The notes beneath the pieces were generated by a model. That model was not told the origin of the DNA, did not search any database, and was given only the letters and a program-made list of their open reading frames with translations. From assembly GCF_026627925.1 (NCBI RefSeq), contig NZ_JAPNLE010000009.1, positions 496,001 through 560,000 on the forward strand: DNA of 64,000 nt. Direction: 5' to 3'. Made by a program: the position numbers and the translations under genes. Positions within the stretch are counted from its first letter, which is position 1; each line of letters begins with the position of its first letter. This document shows, in pieces, positions 34,720 through 44,454 of the stretch. The stretch comes from Cupriavidus sp. D39 (GTDB lineage Bacteria > Pseudomonadota > Gammaproteobacteria > Burkholderiales > Burkholderiaceae).

Positions 34720-36335
34720 CGGCTCCCGATTGGTACGACCGGCACGGATGCTTCCTTCAAGGACGCCAACTGCACGATGGGGTATCCATAGTTGACGACG
34801 GTTAGACCAATCATCATTGCGACCCAAAGGCCAAGTCCATTCAAAGCCACCGGTGCCGGAGCACCTGCATGGACAGGCTCGCTGAAGGTATATGGCGCGG
34901 GAACTGCCGCGCCCTTGCGCGCTCGCGCCAGAACGAAGACAAAGAGAAATGCGGAAATGACAAGCAGCAGGCCGCCCGCTGCCGATGCTGTCACTGTCCA
35001 CGCCTGCGGGTGGATAGCCGGATGCGTGTAGTCGTAGTAAGCCATGCGCCGCGGCATGCCAAGCAGCCCCACCAGGTGCCACGGCAGCGATAAAACCAGC
35101 ATGCCAACGAACCATAGCCACAGTTGCAGCTTCATAATTCCTTTTGACAGCGGCTTGCATTGCATCAGTTGTGGCCATAGGTCGTACGCGACCACCATGT
35201 ACATGATGACGATGGCCCCGGCAAAGATGAGGTGAAAGTGGCCGGTGACCCACTGCGTGTTGTGGATGGTCTCGTTGAGCTGGTAGCTCATGTTGATGAG
35301 TCCCCCTGCACCGCCGAAGCCCAGCATAATGAAGGAAAAGGTCACCGCCAGCATCACGGGGTTGTCCCAAGGCAGCGCCTTGACCCAACCGAACAACCCT
35401 TTGCCACCACGCAGCCGACCGGCAATCTCGACCGACGCGACGATGGTGAACACAGTCAGCAGCGTCGGCACGGACACCATGGCGGTCATCGCCGCGTGCA
35501 CAAACTTGAACCCGGCACCCACCTGCGGGTCGGCGAACAGATGGTGGATGCCGATGGGCATCGAGAACACCAGGAAGAGGACGAATGCGACGCGCCCCAT
35601 CGTATCGCTATACAGGCGTCCTCCAATCGCGCGCGGCACGATCGTATAGAACGCGATATACGCCGGCATCAGCCAGAAGTAGACGATGGCATGCAGCGTC
35701 CACGAAAAGAAGACTCGTGCCAGGCCCGCATTGATGGTGTCGGTCAGGCCCAGCGATGCGGGAAGGATAAGCACAAGCACTTCAATGGCGGCGCCCAGCG
35801 AAGTCCAGGCCCAAAGGTAGGCACCCGCAACGTTACCAAACATCGCCAGCGGAACGGTTGCGCCGGGATTGTCGTCTTTCCAAGACCTCAGGTTGATGGC
35901 CATCAGCGCCACCCAGATCCAGGAGCCCACGACCACCAGCACGACGCCAAGGTAGTAGAACGGGCTTCCGATCATGGGCGGGTAGAACGTGTACAGGATC
36001 GACGCCTTGCCAATTGCCATGGTGACGGCTGCCATGGCGGTGCCGCCCACCACCAGCCAAAAGCCGCCCCAGGCCCATCGCACGCCGATCAACGGCCTTT
36101 TCAGCGCAAGTTCCGTGATGGCGTAGCCGAAGCCCATGGCTACCAGCGTGGGCAGCACGTAAGCCATCACGGTGCCGTGTGCCGTCACCGATCGATAGTA
36201 GTGCTCCGGGTTGTTGACCCACGCATGCAGCGGACTGCGAATGTACATCTGCCATTCGCCAAGCAGGATCGCGCCGAGGAAGGCGACGAAGGCGACCCAG
36301 AAATGGGCCAGCACGAGTCTTCTAGCGAGGAACAC
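34716..36335 (-). CDS. Haem-copper oxidase subunit I (B-family / ba3-like)
   Basis: 539 residues with about 12-14 membrane helices. Active-site residues: HGTVMAY (low-spin haem His), HAIVYFWLMPAY (CuB His cross-linked to Tyr four residues on), HHLFADP (two CuB His), TGHFHLIFAG (haem ligands). The HxxxY pattern and short proton path place it with the ba3/B-type enzymes. Reduces oxygen to water and contributes to proton motive force. Overlaps subunit II by 14 bases and the following cytochrome by 4. Confidence 0.9.
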   Translation of the reverse strand: MFLARRLVLAHFWVAFVAFLGAILLGEWQMYIRSPLHAWVNNPEHYYRSVTAHGTVMAYVLPTLVAMGFGYAITELALKRPLIGVRWAWGGFWLVVGGTAMAAVTMAIGKASILYTFYPPMIGSPFYYLGVVLVVVGSWIWVALMAINLRSWKDDNPGATVPLAMFGNVAGAYLWAWTSLGAAIEVLVLILPASLGLTDTINAGLARVFFSWTLHAIVYFWLMPAYIAFYTIVPRAIGGRLYSDTMGRVAFVLFLVFSMPIGIHHLFADPQVGAGFKFVHAAMTAMVSVPTLLTVFTIVASVEIAGRLRGGKGLFGWVKALPWDNPVMLAVTFSFIMLGFGGAGGLINMSYQLNETIHNTQWVTGHFHLIFAGAIVIMYMVVAYDLWPQLMQCKPLSKGIMKLQLWLWFVGMLVLSLPWHLVGLLGMPRRMAYYDYTHPAIHPQAWTVTASAAGGLLLVISAFLFVFVLARARKGAAVPAPYTFSEPVHAGAPAPVALNGLGLWVAMMIGLTVVNYGYPIVQLASLKEASVPVVPIGSR

Positions 36336-36906
36336 AGGTCAGCCTTTCTTCTGTACGCGTCTTGGCGAGAAACTCGTCGCGCGGTAGCACTTGCACGCGA
36401 CCCCACATGGCTTCATGTCCGGTGCCGCAGTATTCATGGCACGGCATCAATTGCTCGCCCGTAGTGCGAAACCTGGTGGTGAACGTCGACACGAAACCCG
36501 GGATCAGCATTGTGTTGGCATTGGTTGTTCCGACGATAAAACCGTGTACGACGTCGGTGCTGGTGGCGCGGAAGGTAATGGGCAGGTCCGCGGGTACGAC
36601 GATGCATTGCGGCACGAAGGAGTACTGCTGGGCTACGACGCGGACAATCACCTTGCCGTCATTGTCCATCGCGGTGCCTAAGTTGCTTTCAACGAATTCG
36701 CCACGGATGTGCAAGGTTTTCACGTCGATGGTCTCTACCCTGGACGGCGGCATGGCCGCCCAGTGAAGGCTGGTGATGATCATCATCGCCACCAGGGAAG
36801 CGATGATGATCCCAACGATGATGGCCCAGCGGCGTTCTGCCGCGACGGCGACAAATTCCGCGTGGTGGCTGCCATCGGGCGCCGGGGAGTTGGTATCGGC
36901 TCTCAC
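36322..36906 (-). CDS. Haem-copper oxidase subunit II with CuA
   Basis: 194 residues. One N-terminal membrane helix (WAIIVGIIIASLVAMMIITS) and a periplasmic cupredoxin domain with the CuA ligands: VHGF and the CHEYCGTGHEAMWG cluster near the C-terminus. Accepts electrons from cytochrome c and passes them to subunit I. Overlaps both neighbours by a few bases. Confidence 0.9.
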   Translation of the reverse strand: MRADTNSPAPDGSHHAEFVAVAAERRWAIIVGIIIASLVAMMIITSLHWAAMPPSRVETIDVKTLHIRGEFVESNLGTAMDNDGKVIVRVVAQQYSFVPQCIVVPADLPITFRATSTDVVHGFIVGTTNANTMLIPGFVSTFTTRFRTTGEQLMPCHEYCGTGHEAMWGRVQVLPRDEFLAKTRTEERLTCVPR

Positions 36907-37079
36907 TGAACCGCGCCTCGTGGCAGATAGACAAACAGATAGAAGCCGAAATAGATGGCAATCACGATGGCGGTCGCGACGCCGGCTATCGCAAACGTTC
37001 CCGATGGGCCGCGGCTGACGATCCGGGCGACCTCCTCGTCCAGTCGTCTTGCTTCCTCACTCTCAATGGGATCGGCCAT
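36903..37079 (-). CDS. Small single-helix oxidase-associated protein
   Basis: 58 residues: a polar N-terminus (MADPIESEEARRLDEEVARI) and one membrane helix (FAIAGVATAIVIAIYFGFYL). The good GAGGAAAG site sets the start at 37079. Its position directly before subunit II suggests an accessory subunit of this oxidase; no named family. Confidence 0.7.
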   Translation of the reverse strand: MADPIESEEARRLDEEVARIVSRGPSGTFAIAGVATAIVIAIYFGFYLFVYLPRGAVQ

Positions 37080-37087
37080 CTCTTTCC

Positions 37088-38382
37088 TCACTCAGGAAGC
37101 AGCGTACGAAGATCGTTGGCTTGGGCCGGTGTCACGGGCGTACCGCTATTGCCCCATGCAACACGGATATACGTGACTACGGCAGACACCTCTTGATCGT
37201 TCAGGATATGCGAGAAGGGGGCATGCCATGAGGCCGCGGGTTCTTCGCGGTACCGGGCGCATAGCCGCCGTTGAGCACCATGCGAATGGAATTGACGGGC
37301 GACAACATGGTGAGGGACTGATTGGCCGCCAGTGGAGGAAATGCCGGCGGCTGCCCTTTGCCTTCCGCGCCGTGGCAGACAGCGCATTGCAGTGCGTACA
37401 CCTTGCGGCCCAGTTCCATCACAGCCGGATCGACCAGGCGCGCCTGGCTGGTGGGAGGCGTTTCGGCATCCCTTTGCGGCAGTGCCTTGAGATAGACTGC
37501 CGTCGCCTCGACGTCGGCATCGCTAAGATACTGAAGGCTGTTGTAGACCACCTCGGCCATCGGGCCGTACACCGTCGCCCGGTGCGAAACGCCTATTTGC
37601 AGGAGATCCGAGATGTCCTTGATGGCCCAGTTTCCTAGCCCGGCCTCCTGGTTGGAGGTGAGTGAAGGCGCATACCAGTTCTGGTTGGGGATCATGCCGC
37701 CTTCGAACGCCTTCGACTCGCTCGAACCGCCCAACATATTGATGGCCGTATGGCACATCGCGCAATGCCCCAGGCCCTGTACTAGGTACGCGCCGCGGTT
37801 CCATTGCGTGGATTGCTTGGGATCGGCGACGTACTCGCCCTCCTTGAAGTACAGCGTTCTCCAGCCGATCAACAGTTCGCGCTTGTTGAAGGGGAAACGC
37901 AGCTCGTGCGCGCGATTGGCCTGCTTTACCGGCGCAACGGACATGAGATAGGCAAAGATCGCATCCGAGTCGGCCCGCGTCACTTTGGTATAGGAAGCGA
38001 ACGGCATGGCGGGATACAACAGCGCCCCGTCACGCGAGACGCCGGTGTGCATCATTCGGTAGAAGTCGTCGGCGGTCCATTGGCCAATGCCGGTTTCGTC
38101 GTCTGGCGTGATGTTAGGGACGAAGAGGCTGCCAAACGGCGTGGCCATCGCCCGGCCTCCCGCGAAGGGCTTGCCGTTCGGCGCCGTATGGCAGGCCACG
38201 CAGTCGCCGGCGCGGGCGAGATACTCTCCGCTGTCGATGATCCGTGTGGTCGCATTGACTGGCCGGACGTCCATTTTTTCAGGAAGCTTGCCGGGACGGA
38301 ACCAGTACACGGCGACCACCGCGACCACGGCTGCGGCCAGCAGGACGGCGATTCCGATCCCAATACGCGCGCTCGTTCGCAT
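37088..38382 (-). pseudogene. Trihaem membrane cytochrome c (AdhB-like), frameshifted in a G5 run near the 3' end
   Basis: 431 residues if repaired. Membrane anchor, then haem sites CVACH (near residue 56), CAMCH (near 205) and CAVCH (near 335), the arrangement of alcohol/gluconate dehydrogenase cytochrome subunits. The break is at 37218-37222; one more base gives FSHILNDQEVSAVVTYIR to a stop at 37088. Only the last 40 residues are affected. It probably feeds periplasmic electrons to the oxidase below. Start 38382 lies five bases after the previous stop; 38406 is an alternative. Confidence 0.82.
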
Positions 38383-38387
38383 ACGGC

Positions 38388-39107
38388 TTATCGCTGGCTG
38401 CCGCATGCCAGAGGCATGCGCACAAGGTTGGACGACTCGGGCGACAGGTCCTTCGGCGCGGGCTGCAGCGACAACCAAGCCGCTACCGCCGTGACGTCGC
38501 TATCGGAAAGCCGCGTAGCGATGCGCTTCATGCAATCGGGCTCGGCGGCATGGCGGTCGCCGACCCGCCAGCGCGTCAGCTGGGCCACGATATAGGTCGG
38601 ACGCAGCCCGATCAAACCTGGAATGCCCGGCTCCATGCCGGTCAGCCCGGCCCCATGGCATGTCGCGCACGCGGGGACATTCTTGCTGGCATCGCCGGCG
38701 CGTACCAGGGCCTGGCCTCGTGCCACCGTGGCGGGATCCGTGGTTCCGGCCTCCTGGGCCGCGAACGGCGGCCTTTGTTTGGCGAAGTGGTCGGCGATTT
38801 CCCGCAGGTAGGCGTCGGGCAAGTAGGCGACCAGGTAGTTCATGGGCGGGTACTTGCGCGTGCCGTCCCGGAAGGCCACCAGTTGATTGTAGAGATAGCC
38901 CGCGGGCTTTCCGGCGATGCGTGGGTAGTAGCCGTTGCTCGTGCCTTGTCCGCTCTGGCCGTGACAGGTCACGCATCCCTGCACCCTGGCCTCCAGCGAG
39001 TCGACCTGCTTGAACGCGGGGACAGCCTCGGCCGTAGCCTGTGCCAGCGCCCATCCGGGAGCGCCAAGCAGGCATGCGAGGAAAGCCGCCATTCTTGGTC
39101 TTCGCAT
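38388..39107 (-). CDS. Periplasmic dihaem cytochrome c (c4-like)
   Basis: 239 residues. Signal peptide (AAFLACLLGAPGWALA), haem sites CVTCH near residue 46 and CATCH near 148, each followed by a Met-containing helix. First gene of the oxidase operon, with a compact promoter region (39114-39178) just upstream. It would carry electrons in the periplasm for the ba3-like oxidase. Confidence 0.87.
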   Translation of the reverse strand: MRRPRMAAFLACLLGAPGWALAQATAEAVPAFKQVDSLEARVQGCVTCHGQSGQGTSNGYYPRIAGKPAGYLYNQLVAFRDGTRKYPPMNYLVAYLPDAYLREIADHFAKQRPPFAAQEAGTTDPATVARGQALVRAGDASKNVPACATCHGAGLTGMEPGIPGLIGLRPTYIVAQLTRWRVGDRHAAEPDCMKRIATRLSDSDVTAVAAWLSLQPAPKDLSPESSNLVRMPLACGSQR

Positions 39108-39113
39108 TGGATT

Positions 39114-39178
39114 GTGACGTCGTCACCCTTTGGCGAAACCTCTGCCGCTGGCAGAGGCGGACGCCGGACGCCGGACGC
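39114..39178. promoter_or_regulatory. Dense repeat region in front of the oxidase operon
   Basis: GTGACG-T-CGTCAC (39114-39126, perfect), then CCTCTGCC-GCT-GGCAGAGG (39139-39157, perfect 8-bp stem), then three tandem copies of CGGACGC (39158-39178). All lie within 75 bases of the first start codon on the minus strand. An operator plus leader hairpin is likely. Confidence 0.5.
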
Positions 39179-39365
39179 CGCCAATATGCCGCCTGAGAGT
39201 TGCGCTGCGTTGTGTTTGCTGCGCTATCAGCGTAGGCGGTCACGACGGTTAAAGTCAATGTACGCTTGGCGGCCCATCGCGTGGAGCGCAGGATCGCTGG
39301 CGTACGTCGTCCTGGAACCGGGAGGCCTTATGGACCTCCTTTGCCCCGGGAGATCCACTCGTCAC

Positions 39366-41084
39366 TCATTCAGCCCGCACCTTGACGTAGCGGCCGGGCG
39401 CCGCCTCGATCACGGCGTACTTCTTGCTTCCGAGCTGACTGCGCGCGTCGACGGGCTTGCCTGCCTTGGGCGCGAGCCACTTGATCCAGTGGGGCCACCA
39501 GCTACCCGGCGTCGCTTCGGCACTGGCAAGCCATTGATCGGCATCGTCGCCCAGCGTACCGCCGGTCCAGTAGCGGCGCTTGTTCTTGGACGCCGGATTG
39601 ATAACGCCCGCGATGTGGCCGCTCGCGCCAAGCACAAACTGCGTCTTGCCCCCGACCAGTTGCGTCGTTCGGTAGGCGGACTTCCAGGGCACGATGTGGT
39701 CGTCCTGCGTCGCCAGCACATAGCTGGGCAGATCGATACGGCCCAGGTCCACGGGCGTGCCGCACATTGTCAGCCGGTCCGCCACGCACAGGTTGTTCTC
39801 GAGGTACATATTCCGCAGGTACCAGGCGTACATCGGCCCCGGCAGGTTGGTGCTGTCGGCGTTCCAGTAAAGCAGGTCGAATGCCTCGGGCGACTTGCCC
39901 TTCAGGTAGTGGTTGATGACGTTCGGCCAGATCAGGTCATTGGCGCGCAGCGTCTGGAACACGAAGCCGAGTTCGGCGCCGGGGTAGATGCCACCCTGCC
40001 CGATCGCCTGCTCGCGCGATGCCACGCCTTGCTCGTCGATGAATACGCCGAGGTCGCCGGGGTCCTGGAAGTCGAGCATGGTGGTCAGCAGGGTCAGGCT
40101 GGCCACGGAGGTGTCTGCGCGCGCACGCAGCACCGCGAGCGCGCAGGAGAGGATCGTGCCACCCACGCACCAGCCGAGCGCGTTGAGTTTGTCGGCGCCG
40201 CTGATGGCCAGCGCCACCTCGATCGCTTTCATGACGCCCTGGCTCAGGTAATCATCCCAGGTAATGTGGCCACAAGTGGCGTCGGGGTTGCGCCACGAGA
40301 CCAGAAAGAGAGTGTGGCCTTGTTCGACGGCGAACCGCACAAACGAGTTCTCTGGCTGCAAGTCCAGGATGTAGAACTTGTTGATGGACGGCGGCACGAT
40401 CAGCAGCGGGCGCGTTGCCACCCGTTCGGTCAGCGGCGCGTACTGGATCAGTTGAAAAAGCGCGTTCTCGAACACGACCGAGCCTTCGGACACTGCCACG
40501 TTCTTGCCGATCTCGAACGCAGTCTCGTCGGTGATCGACAGCCCGCCTTTGCGCATGTCCGCCAGCAGGTTCTTGAGGCCGGCCTGCAGGCTCTCGCCAC
40601 GCGTCTCGAACGCGAGTTGCATCACCTCCGGATTGGTCGCGGCGAAGTTGGCCGGGCTCATCGAGTCGATGAACTGGCGCGTGTAGAAGCGCAGCCGTTG
40701 CTTGGTGGGCTCGTCAAGCGCCGCGGCCTCGACCATGTCGCCGGCTAGTCTGGCGTTGAGCAGGTAACTTTGCTTGAGCAGGCTGTAGGCGGGATTGTCG
40801 CGCCATTCGACGGCGCTGAAGCGGCGGTCGCCCCGCTCGGGCGCGACCACCGCGTCGGGCAGTTGACCGGCCAGGTTGGCTATCATCCGCGTCCATAGCG
40901 CGAACTGCTGCTGGAAATAGTTCAATTGCAGATCCGCGAACGGTCCGGCGCCGGACTGCGCAGATGGAGCGCCGGAGCCGGGGACCTGTGCGGCTGGGTT
41001 AAGCATCATGGCCTGCCACAGGCTCTGTCCCGACTTGATGAAACCCTGAATATATTCGTCAGGAACCTTGTGGGGCGATGCCAT
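39366..41084 (-). CDS. phaC: Class I polyhydroxyalkanoate synthase
   Basis: 572 residues. PhaC N-terminal domain and alpha/beta catalytic domain with the lipase-like box GWCVGGT (catalytic Cys near residue 319), Asp in DDHIVPW (near 480) and His in ASGHIAGVINP (near 508). Polymerises 3-hydroxyacyl-CoA into PHA granules. Start 41084 follows GGAGAAAACA; an ATG at 41096 is less likely. It is the last gene of an operon with phasin, acetate transporter and acyl-CoA enzymes, a setting for turning fatty or acetate carbon into storage polymer. Confidence 0.93.
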   Translation of the reverse strand: MASPHKVPDEYIQGFIKSGQSLWQAMMLNPAAQVPGSGAPSAQSGAGPFADLQLNYFQQQFALWTRMIANLAGQLPDAVVAPERGDRRFSAVEWRDNPAYSLLKQSYLLNARLAGDMVEAAALDEPTKQRLRFYTRQFIDSMSPANFAATNPEVMQLAFETRGESLQAGLKNLLADMRKGGLSITDETAFEIGKNVAVSEGSVVFENALFQLIQYAPLTERVATRPLLIVPPSINKFYILDLQPENSFVRFAVEQGHTLFLVSWRNPDATCGHITWDDYLSQGVMKAIEVALAISGADKLNALGWCVGGTILSCALAVLRARADTSVASLTLLTTMLDFQDPGDLGVFIDEQGVASREQAIGQGGIYPGAELGFVFQTLRANDLIWPNVINHYLKGKSPEAFDLLYWNADSTNLPGPMYAWYLRNMYLENNLCVADRLTMCGTPVDLGRIDLPSYVLATQDDHIVPWKSAYRTTQLVGGKTQFVLGASGHIAGVINPASKNKRRYWTGGTLGDDADQWLASAEATPGSWWPHWIKWLAPKAGKPVDARSQLGSKKYAVIEAAPGRYVKVRAE

Positions 41085-41143
41085 TGTTTTCTCCATGGTG
41101 TCGGGTGCCGTGGCGGCCCTCGGCCGGCGCGTCCATGCCTGGC

Positions 41144-41560
41144 CTACTTGGGCTGCATCAACTTCTTCATCTCCTCCATATGCTGCGTGGCCCGCTGCGT
41201 GATGGTAGCCAGCGCATCGACCTGCGACCTGCGTGCCATCTCCGCGAGATCCTTCATATCGGTCAGCGCCGTCTGGTAAGCCACGCCAATCATCTCCGCC
41301 TGCTTGGCAGGGTCGATCGAGCCAGCGCCGCCGGCCTGGGCCTTGGCAAAGTCCTGAATTCCCTGCATGGTCCGGGTCAGGATCTCGGTTTGCTTCTGTG
41401 CCATTGCCTGCATCGCCTCATAGGCGACCTTGTTGCTCTCGGCTAGCGCTTCCATGTCCTTGCGCCGCGACTCGATGATCGGCGACATGTCAAGCCCGGG
41501 GATCTTGAATTGCTGAATCATCTTGGTCACGTCGGCGAAGGGGTTGGTTTCGGTAGTCAT
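41144..41560 (-). CDS. Phasin family protein
   Basis: 138 residues, soluble and helical (ESRRKDMEALAESNKVAYEA and YQTALTDMKDLAEMARRSQ), the phasin pattern. Phasins coat PHA granules. Start 41560 has CGGGAG upstream. The frame continues upstream without a stop into a hydratase remnant, but the phasin has its own start site. It lies 60 bases before phaC. Confidence 0.85.
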   Translation of the reverse strand: MTTETNPFADVTKMIQQFKIPGLDMSPIIESRRKDMEALAESNKVAYEAMQAMAQKQTEILTRTMQGIQDFAKAQAGGAGSIDPAKQAEMIGVAYQTALTDMKDLAEMARRSQVDALATITQRATQHMEEMKKLMQPK

Positions 41561-41831
41561 GTTTGTCTCCCGTTGAATGGGATCGTTGCGGGTTCGCAGG
41601 CTGGCAGCGGCGATGATCGCCGCCGAGATCACGCTGGCGGTCAGCATGCCATGGGCAATCCGCCCCTTGAACTGGGTGGTCCGGGCGAATTCCTCGTTGA
41701 TGTGCACCGCGTTGTTGTCGCCCGAGACGGCGGCGAACAGGACGATGTCCGCCTCCGTGATCGTCCTGGGGAAGGTGGCGGTCATGCCCGGTTCCAAAAT
41801 CCTCATAGTCGTAGCCGTCGAGTACGTTCAT
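41561..41831 (-). pseudogene. MaoC-like (R)-enoyl-CoA hydratase remnant
   Basis: MNVLDGYDYEDF, then after one surplus base GMTATFPRTITEADIVLFA, DNNAVHINEEFARTTQFKGR and HGML, the hydratase active site (Asp-His) of PhaJ-type enzymes. It ends abruptly at ASVISAAI and passes in frame into the phasin leader. The second half of the hot-dog fold is missing. Such hydratases supply hydroxyacyl-CoA to PhaC, so this operon may have lost that step. Confidence 0.8.
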
Positions 41832-41841
41832 GACTCCTGCG

Positions 41842-42525
41842 TTACGCGGCCTTGGGCAGGACGGGGATATCCGCCGCTTGCAACGCGCCCTTGCGTTGTC
41901 CCCCCGCGCCCTTCTCGATAAAGCCGAAAGGCTTCCCTAGCGGCAGGAGCACCCGGCCAAAGTAGGTGTTTAGGAACACGGCGCCGGCGCAGTACAAGCC
42001 CAGGAACGAAATGAGCAGTTCGGAATAGGCGGCAAGCTGGGAGAACAAGCCTCGGTGGATGTCCAGTATCGACAGCCCCAGCGAGGGCAGCAGAATATTG
42101 ATCAGCACCAGGATGGCCGCGAACACCTTGTTCGCCTCGAACGCGGCGACCATGATAAACAGCGAGAAGATCGTATAGCCGAAGCAGGCGAAGGCAAGCT
42201 GCCTGGGATCCGCCTTGTCGCCGACAGCGCCGAACCAACCTAGGCTGATCGCCCAGTGCATTGCGACTGCAATCCAGAACAAACCGTACGCGCCCAGCAC
42301 AATCGCGCCGAAATAGTTGTTCTTCTTGAAATCAACGAACGATGCCCAGATCTGCGCGACGGATCCCAGGAACAATGCCCAAGGGATGAGATAGGTGACG
42401 CCGGTAGTCCATCCCATCTTCTGGGACGCCGCCACGAAGGTCACCATGGCCAATCCGAAGACACCCAGCGCGGTGGGGTCGGACATCAGAATTTTCGTCT
42501 CTGTGACGTTTGGCGAGGCATGCAT
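41842..42525 (-). CDS. GPR1/FUN34/YaaH (SatP) family acetate/succinate transporter
   Basis: 227 residues with six predicted membrane helices and the family N-terminal motif (DPTALGVFGLAMVTFV, replacing the NPAPLGL box). Moves acetate or other small acids across the inner membrane. Start 42525 follows GGGGAG. Placement in the acyl-CoA/PHA operon suits uptake of acetate as PHA or energy precursor. Confidence 0.85.
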   Translation of the reverse strand: MHASPNVTETKILMSDPTALGVFGLAMVTFVAASQKMGWTTGVTYLIPWALFLGSVAQIWASFVDFKKNNYFGAIVLGAYGLFWIAVAMHWAISLGWFGAVGDKADPRQLAFACFGYTIFSLFIMVAAFEANKVFAAILVLINILLPSLGLSILDIHRGLFSQLAAYSELLISFLGLYCAGAVFLNTYFGRVLLPLGKPFGFIEKGAGGQRKGALQAADIPVLPKAA

Positions 42526-42642
42526 TTCAGATACTCCCCAGACACTTCTGCGGTCAGCGCGACCGGCCATCGATTGAGAGGTCTTCGGTGTCATAGCCGT
42601 TGACCTCGTTCCTTCCTTCTGCCTCCCGTGAACAGGTCGAGG

Positions 42643-44430
42643 TCAGAACAGCGTTTCGTCCAGCGCGAGTACCGAACTGGCACCGTTGACAATCGCCTCG
42701 CGGTAAGCCTGTGCCAGCGGCAATACGTGCTCCGCATAGAAATGTGCCGTGACCATCTTGGCCCGGTAGGATCCTGCGTCGGGCTCCGCCAGCTTCGCCT
42801 TGGCGATCAATGCGGCGCGGGCCATCAGCCAGCCTCCCACGACCGTGCCGAATAGCATCAGGTAAGGCACCGCGCCGGCTGCCGCACGGGCGGGCTCGCG
42901 ATCGTAGGTCGCGAGCAGCCAGTCGGTTGCCTTCTCCAGCGCTACCGTGCCGCGCTGCAAGGATGCCGCGATGCCATGGAGTTCCTTGCCGCCCGCAGCT
43001 TCGAGCGCAGCCAAGGTCTCGTTCATCTCGCCGAGCAGGACGTTCAGCGTGGCACCCCGCTCGCGCGCCACCTTGCGCCCGATCAGGTCGTTGGCCTGGA
43101 TGCCAGTCGTACCCTCGTAGATGGTAGTGATGCGCGCATCGCGCATATGCTGGCAGGCGCCGGTCTCTTCGATGAATCCGACCCCGCCGTGCACTTGAAT
43201 GCCGAGCGACGTGATGTCGAGCGCGTTTTCCGTGCACCAGCCTTTGACCACGGGTGTCAGGAGATCCGTCAGCGCCTGGCACTTCTGGCGTTCGGTCGCA
43301 TCCGGATGGGAATGCGCCTTATCCATCTGGGCGGCGGTGAAATAGGCCAGTGCCCGCATCGCCTCGATGCGGGCTTTCATGCTCATCAGCATGCGGCGCA
43401 CATCGGGATGCCGGATGATGGGTACGGGCGGGCCGGATGTCGCCCCGATGGGGCGGCTTTGCACGCGTTCCCGTGCGTAGCCCAACGCCTGCTGGTAGGC
43501 ACGCTCAGAAATGGCCACGCCTTCCAGGCCGACGTTGAGGCGGGCGTGGTTCATCATCGTGAACATGTATCCAATGCCGCGGTTCGCCTCTCCCACAAGG
43601 TAACCGATGGCGCCCTCGTTCTCCCCAAAAACCATGACCGCGGTGGGACTGGCGTGGATGCCCATCTTGTGCTCGATGGACGCGCACGTCAGGTCGTTGC
43701 GCTGGCCCAGGCTGCCATCCGGTTTCACCAGGAACTTGGGGACGACAAACAGCGAAATCCCCTTCGTGCCCTCGGGCGCGTCGGGCAGGCGTGCAAGCAC
43801 CATGTGGATGATGTTCTCCGCCATGTCATGCTCGCCCCAGGTGATGAAGATCTTCGTGCCGGTGATGCGGTAGTGGTCACCCTCGGGTTCGGCCTTGGTG
43901 CGGATCGCGGAGAGGTCCGAGCCAGCCTGCGGCTCGGTGAGATTCATGGTGCCGGTCCATTCGCCCGAGACCATCTTCGGCAGGTAGCGTTGCTGGTCCC
44001 GCGCAGAGCCATGATGCGCGATCGCCGCCACGGCGCCCAGCGTCAGCATCTGGCACAAAGAGAAGGCCATGTTGGAAGCCTTCCACATCTCAAGCACCGG
44101 GGTGGACACCAGCGAAGGAAGGCCCATGCCACCGAAGTCGGGACTCGCGGGCATGGCGTTCCAGCCGTTCTCGATGAACTGGCCGTAGGCCGCCTTGAAT
44201 CCGTCCGCTGTCGTTACCACTCCATCCGTGCACGCACTGCCCTGGCGACCGCCCTGGGCGTTTATGGGCGCGAGCACCTCCGTCGCAAATTTCGCCGCCT
44301 CGAGGAGGATCGATTCCACAACCTCGGGTGTGGCTTCCTCGTTGCCCGGCAGCGCGGTGATCTCGGCCAGACCCGCCAATTCGTTCATCGCGAAAAGCAT
44401 GTCGCGTATGGGTGCCACGTACGTGGTCAT
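42643..44430 (-). CDS. Acyl-CoA dehydrogenase (large, FadE5-like)
   Basis: 595 residues. ACAD middle domain (NLTEPQAGSDLSAIR near 160), FAD motifs, catalytic-Glu region GACQHMRDARITTIYEGTTG, and the long C-terminal extension seen in FadE5-type dehydrogenases. Oxidises acyl-CoA to trans-2-enoyl-CoA with FAD. Start 44430 has AAGGA upstream. It is followed by SatP and preceded by the acyl-CoA synthetase. Confidence 0.9.
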   Translation of the reverse strand: MTTYVAPIRDMLFAMNELAGLAEITALPGNEEATPEVVESILLEAAKFATEVLAPINAQGGRQGSACTDGVVTTADGFKAAYGQFIENGWNAMPASPDFGGMGLPSLVSTPVLEMWKASNMAFSLCQMLTLGAVAAIAHHGSARDQQRYLPKMVSGEWTGTMNLTEPQAGSDLSAIRTKAEPEGDHYRITGTKIFITWGEHDMAENIIHMVLARLPDAPEGTKGISLFVVPKFLVKPDGSLGQRNDLTCASIEHKMGIHASPTAVMVFGENEGAIGYLVGEANRGIGYMFTMMNHARLNVGLEGVAISERAYQQALGYARERVQSRPIGATSGPPVPIIRHPDVRRMLMSMKARIEAMRALAYFTAAQMDKAHSHPDATERQKCQALTDLLTPVVKGWCTENALDITSLGIQVHGGVGFIEETGACQHMRDARITTIYEGTTGIQANDLIGRKVARERGATLNVLLGEMNETLAALEAAGGKELHGIAASLQRGTVALEKATDWLLATYDREPARAAAGAVPYLMLFGTVVGGWLMARAALIAKAKLAEPDAGSYRAKMVTAHFYAEHVLPLAQAYREAIVNGASSVLALDETLF

Positions 44431-44454
44431 CTTGGTGTCCTTCATATGCCAGGT

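Noticed and set aside
38550..40748. Long plus-strand open frame over the PHA synthase and cytochrome genes
   Set aside because: Shadow of phaC and the c-type cytochrome; composition is Arg/Gly/His-rich with no recognisable fold.
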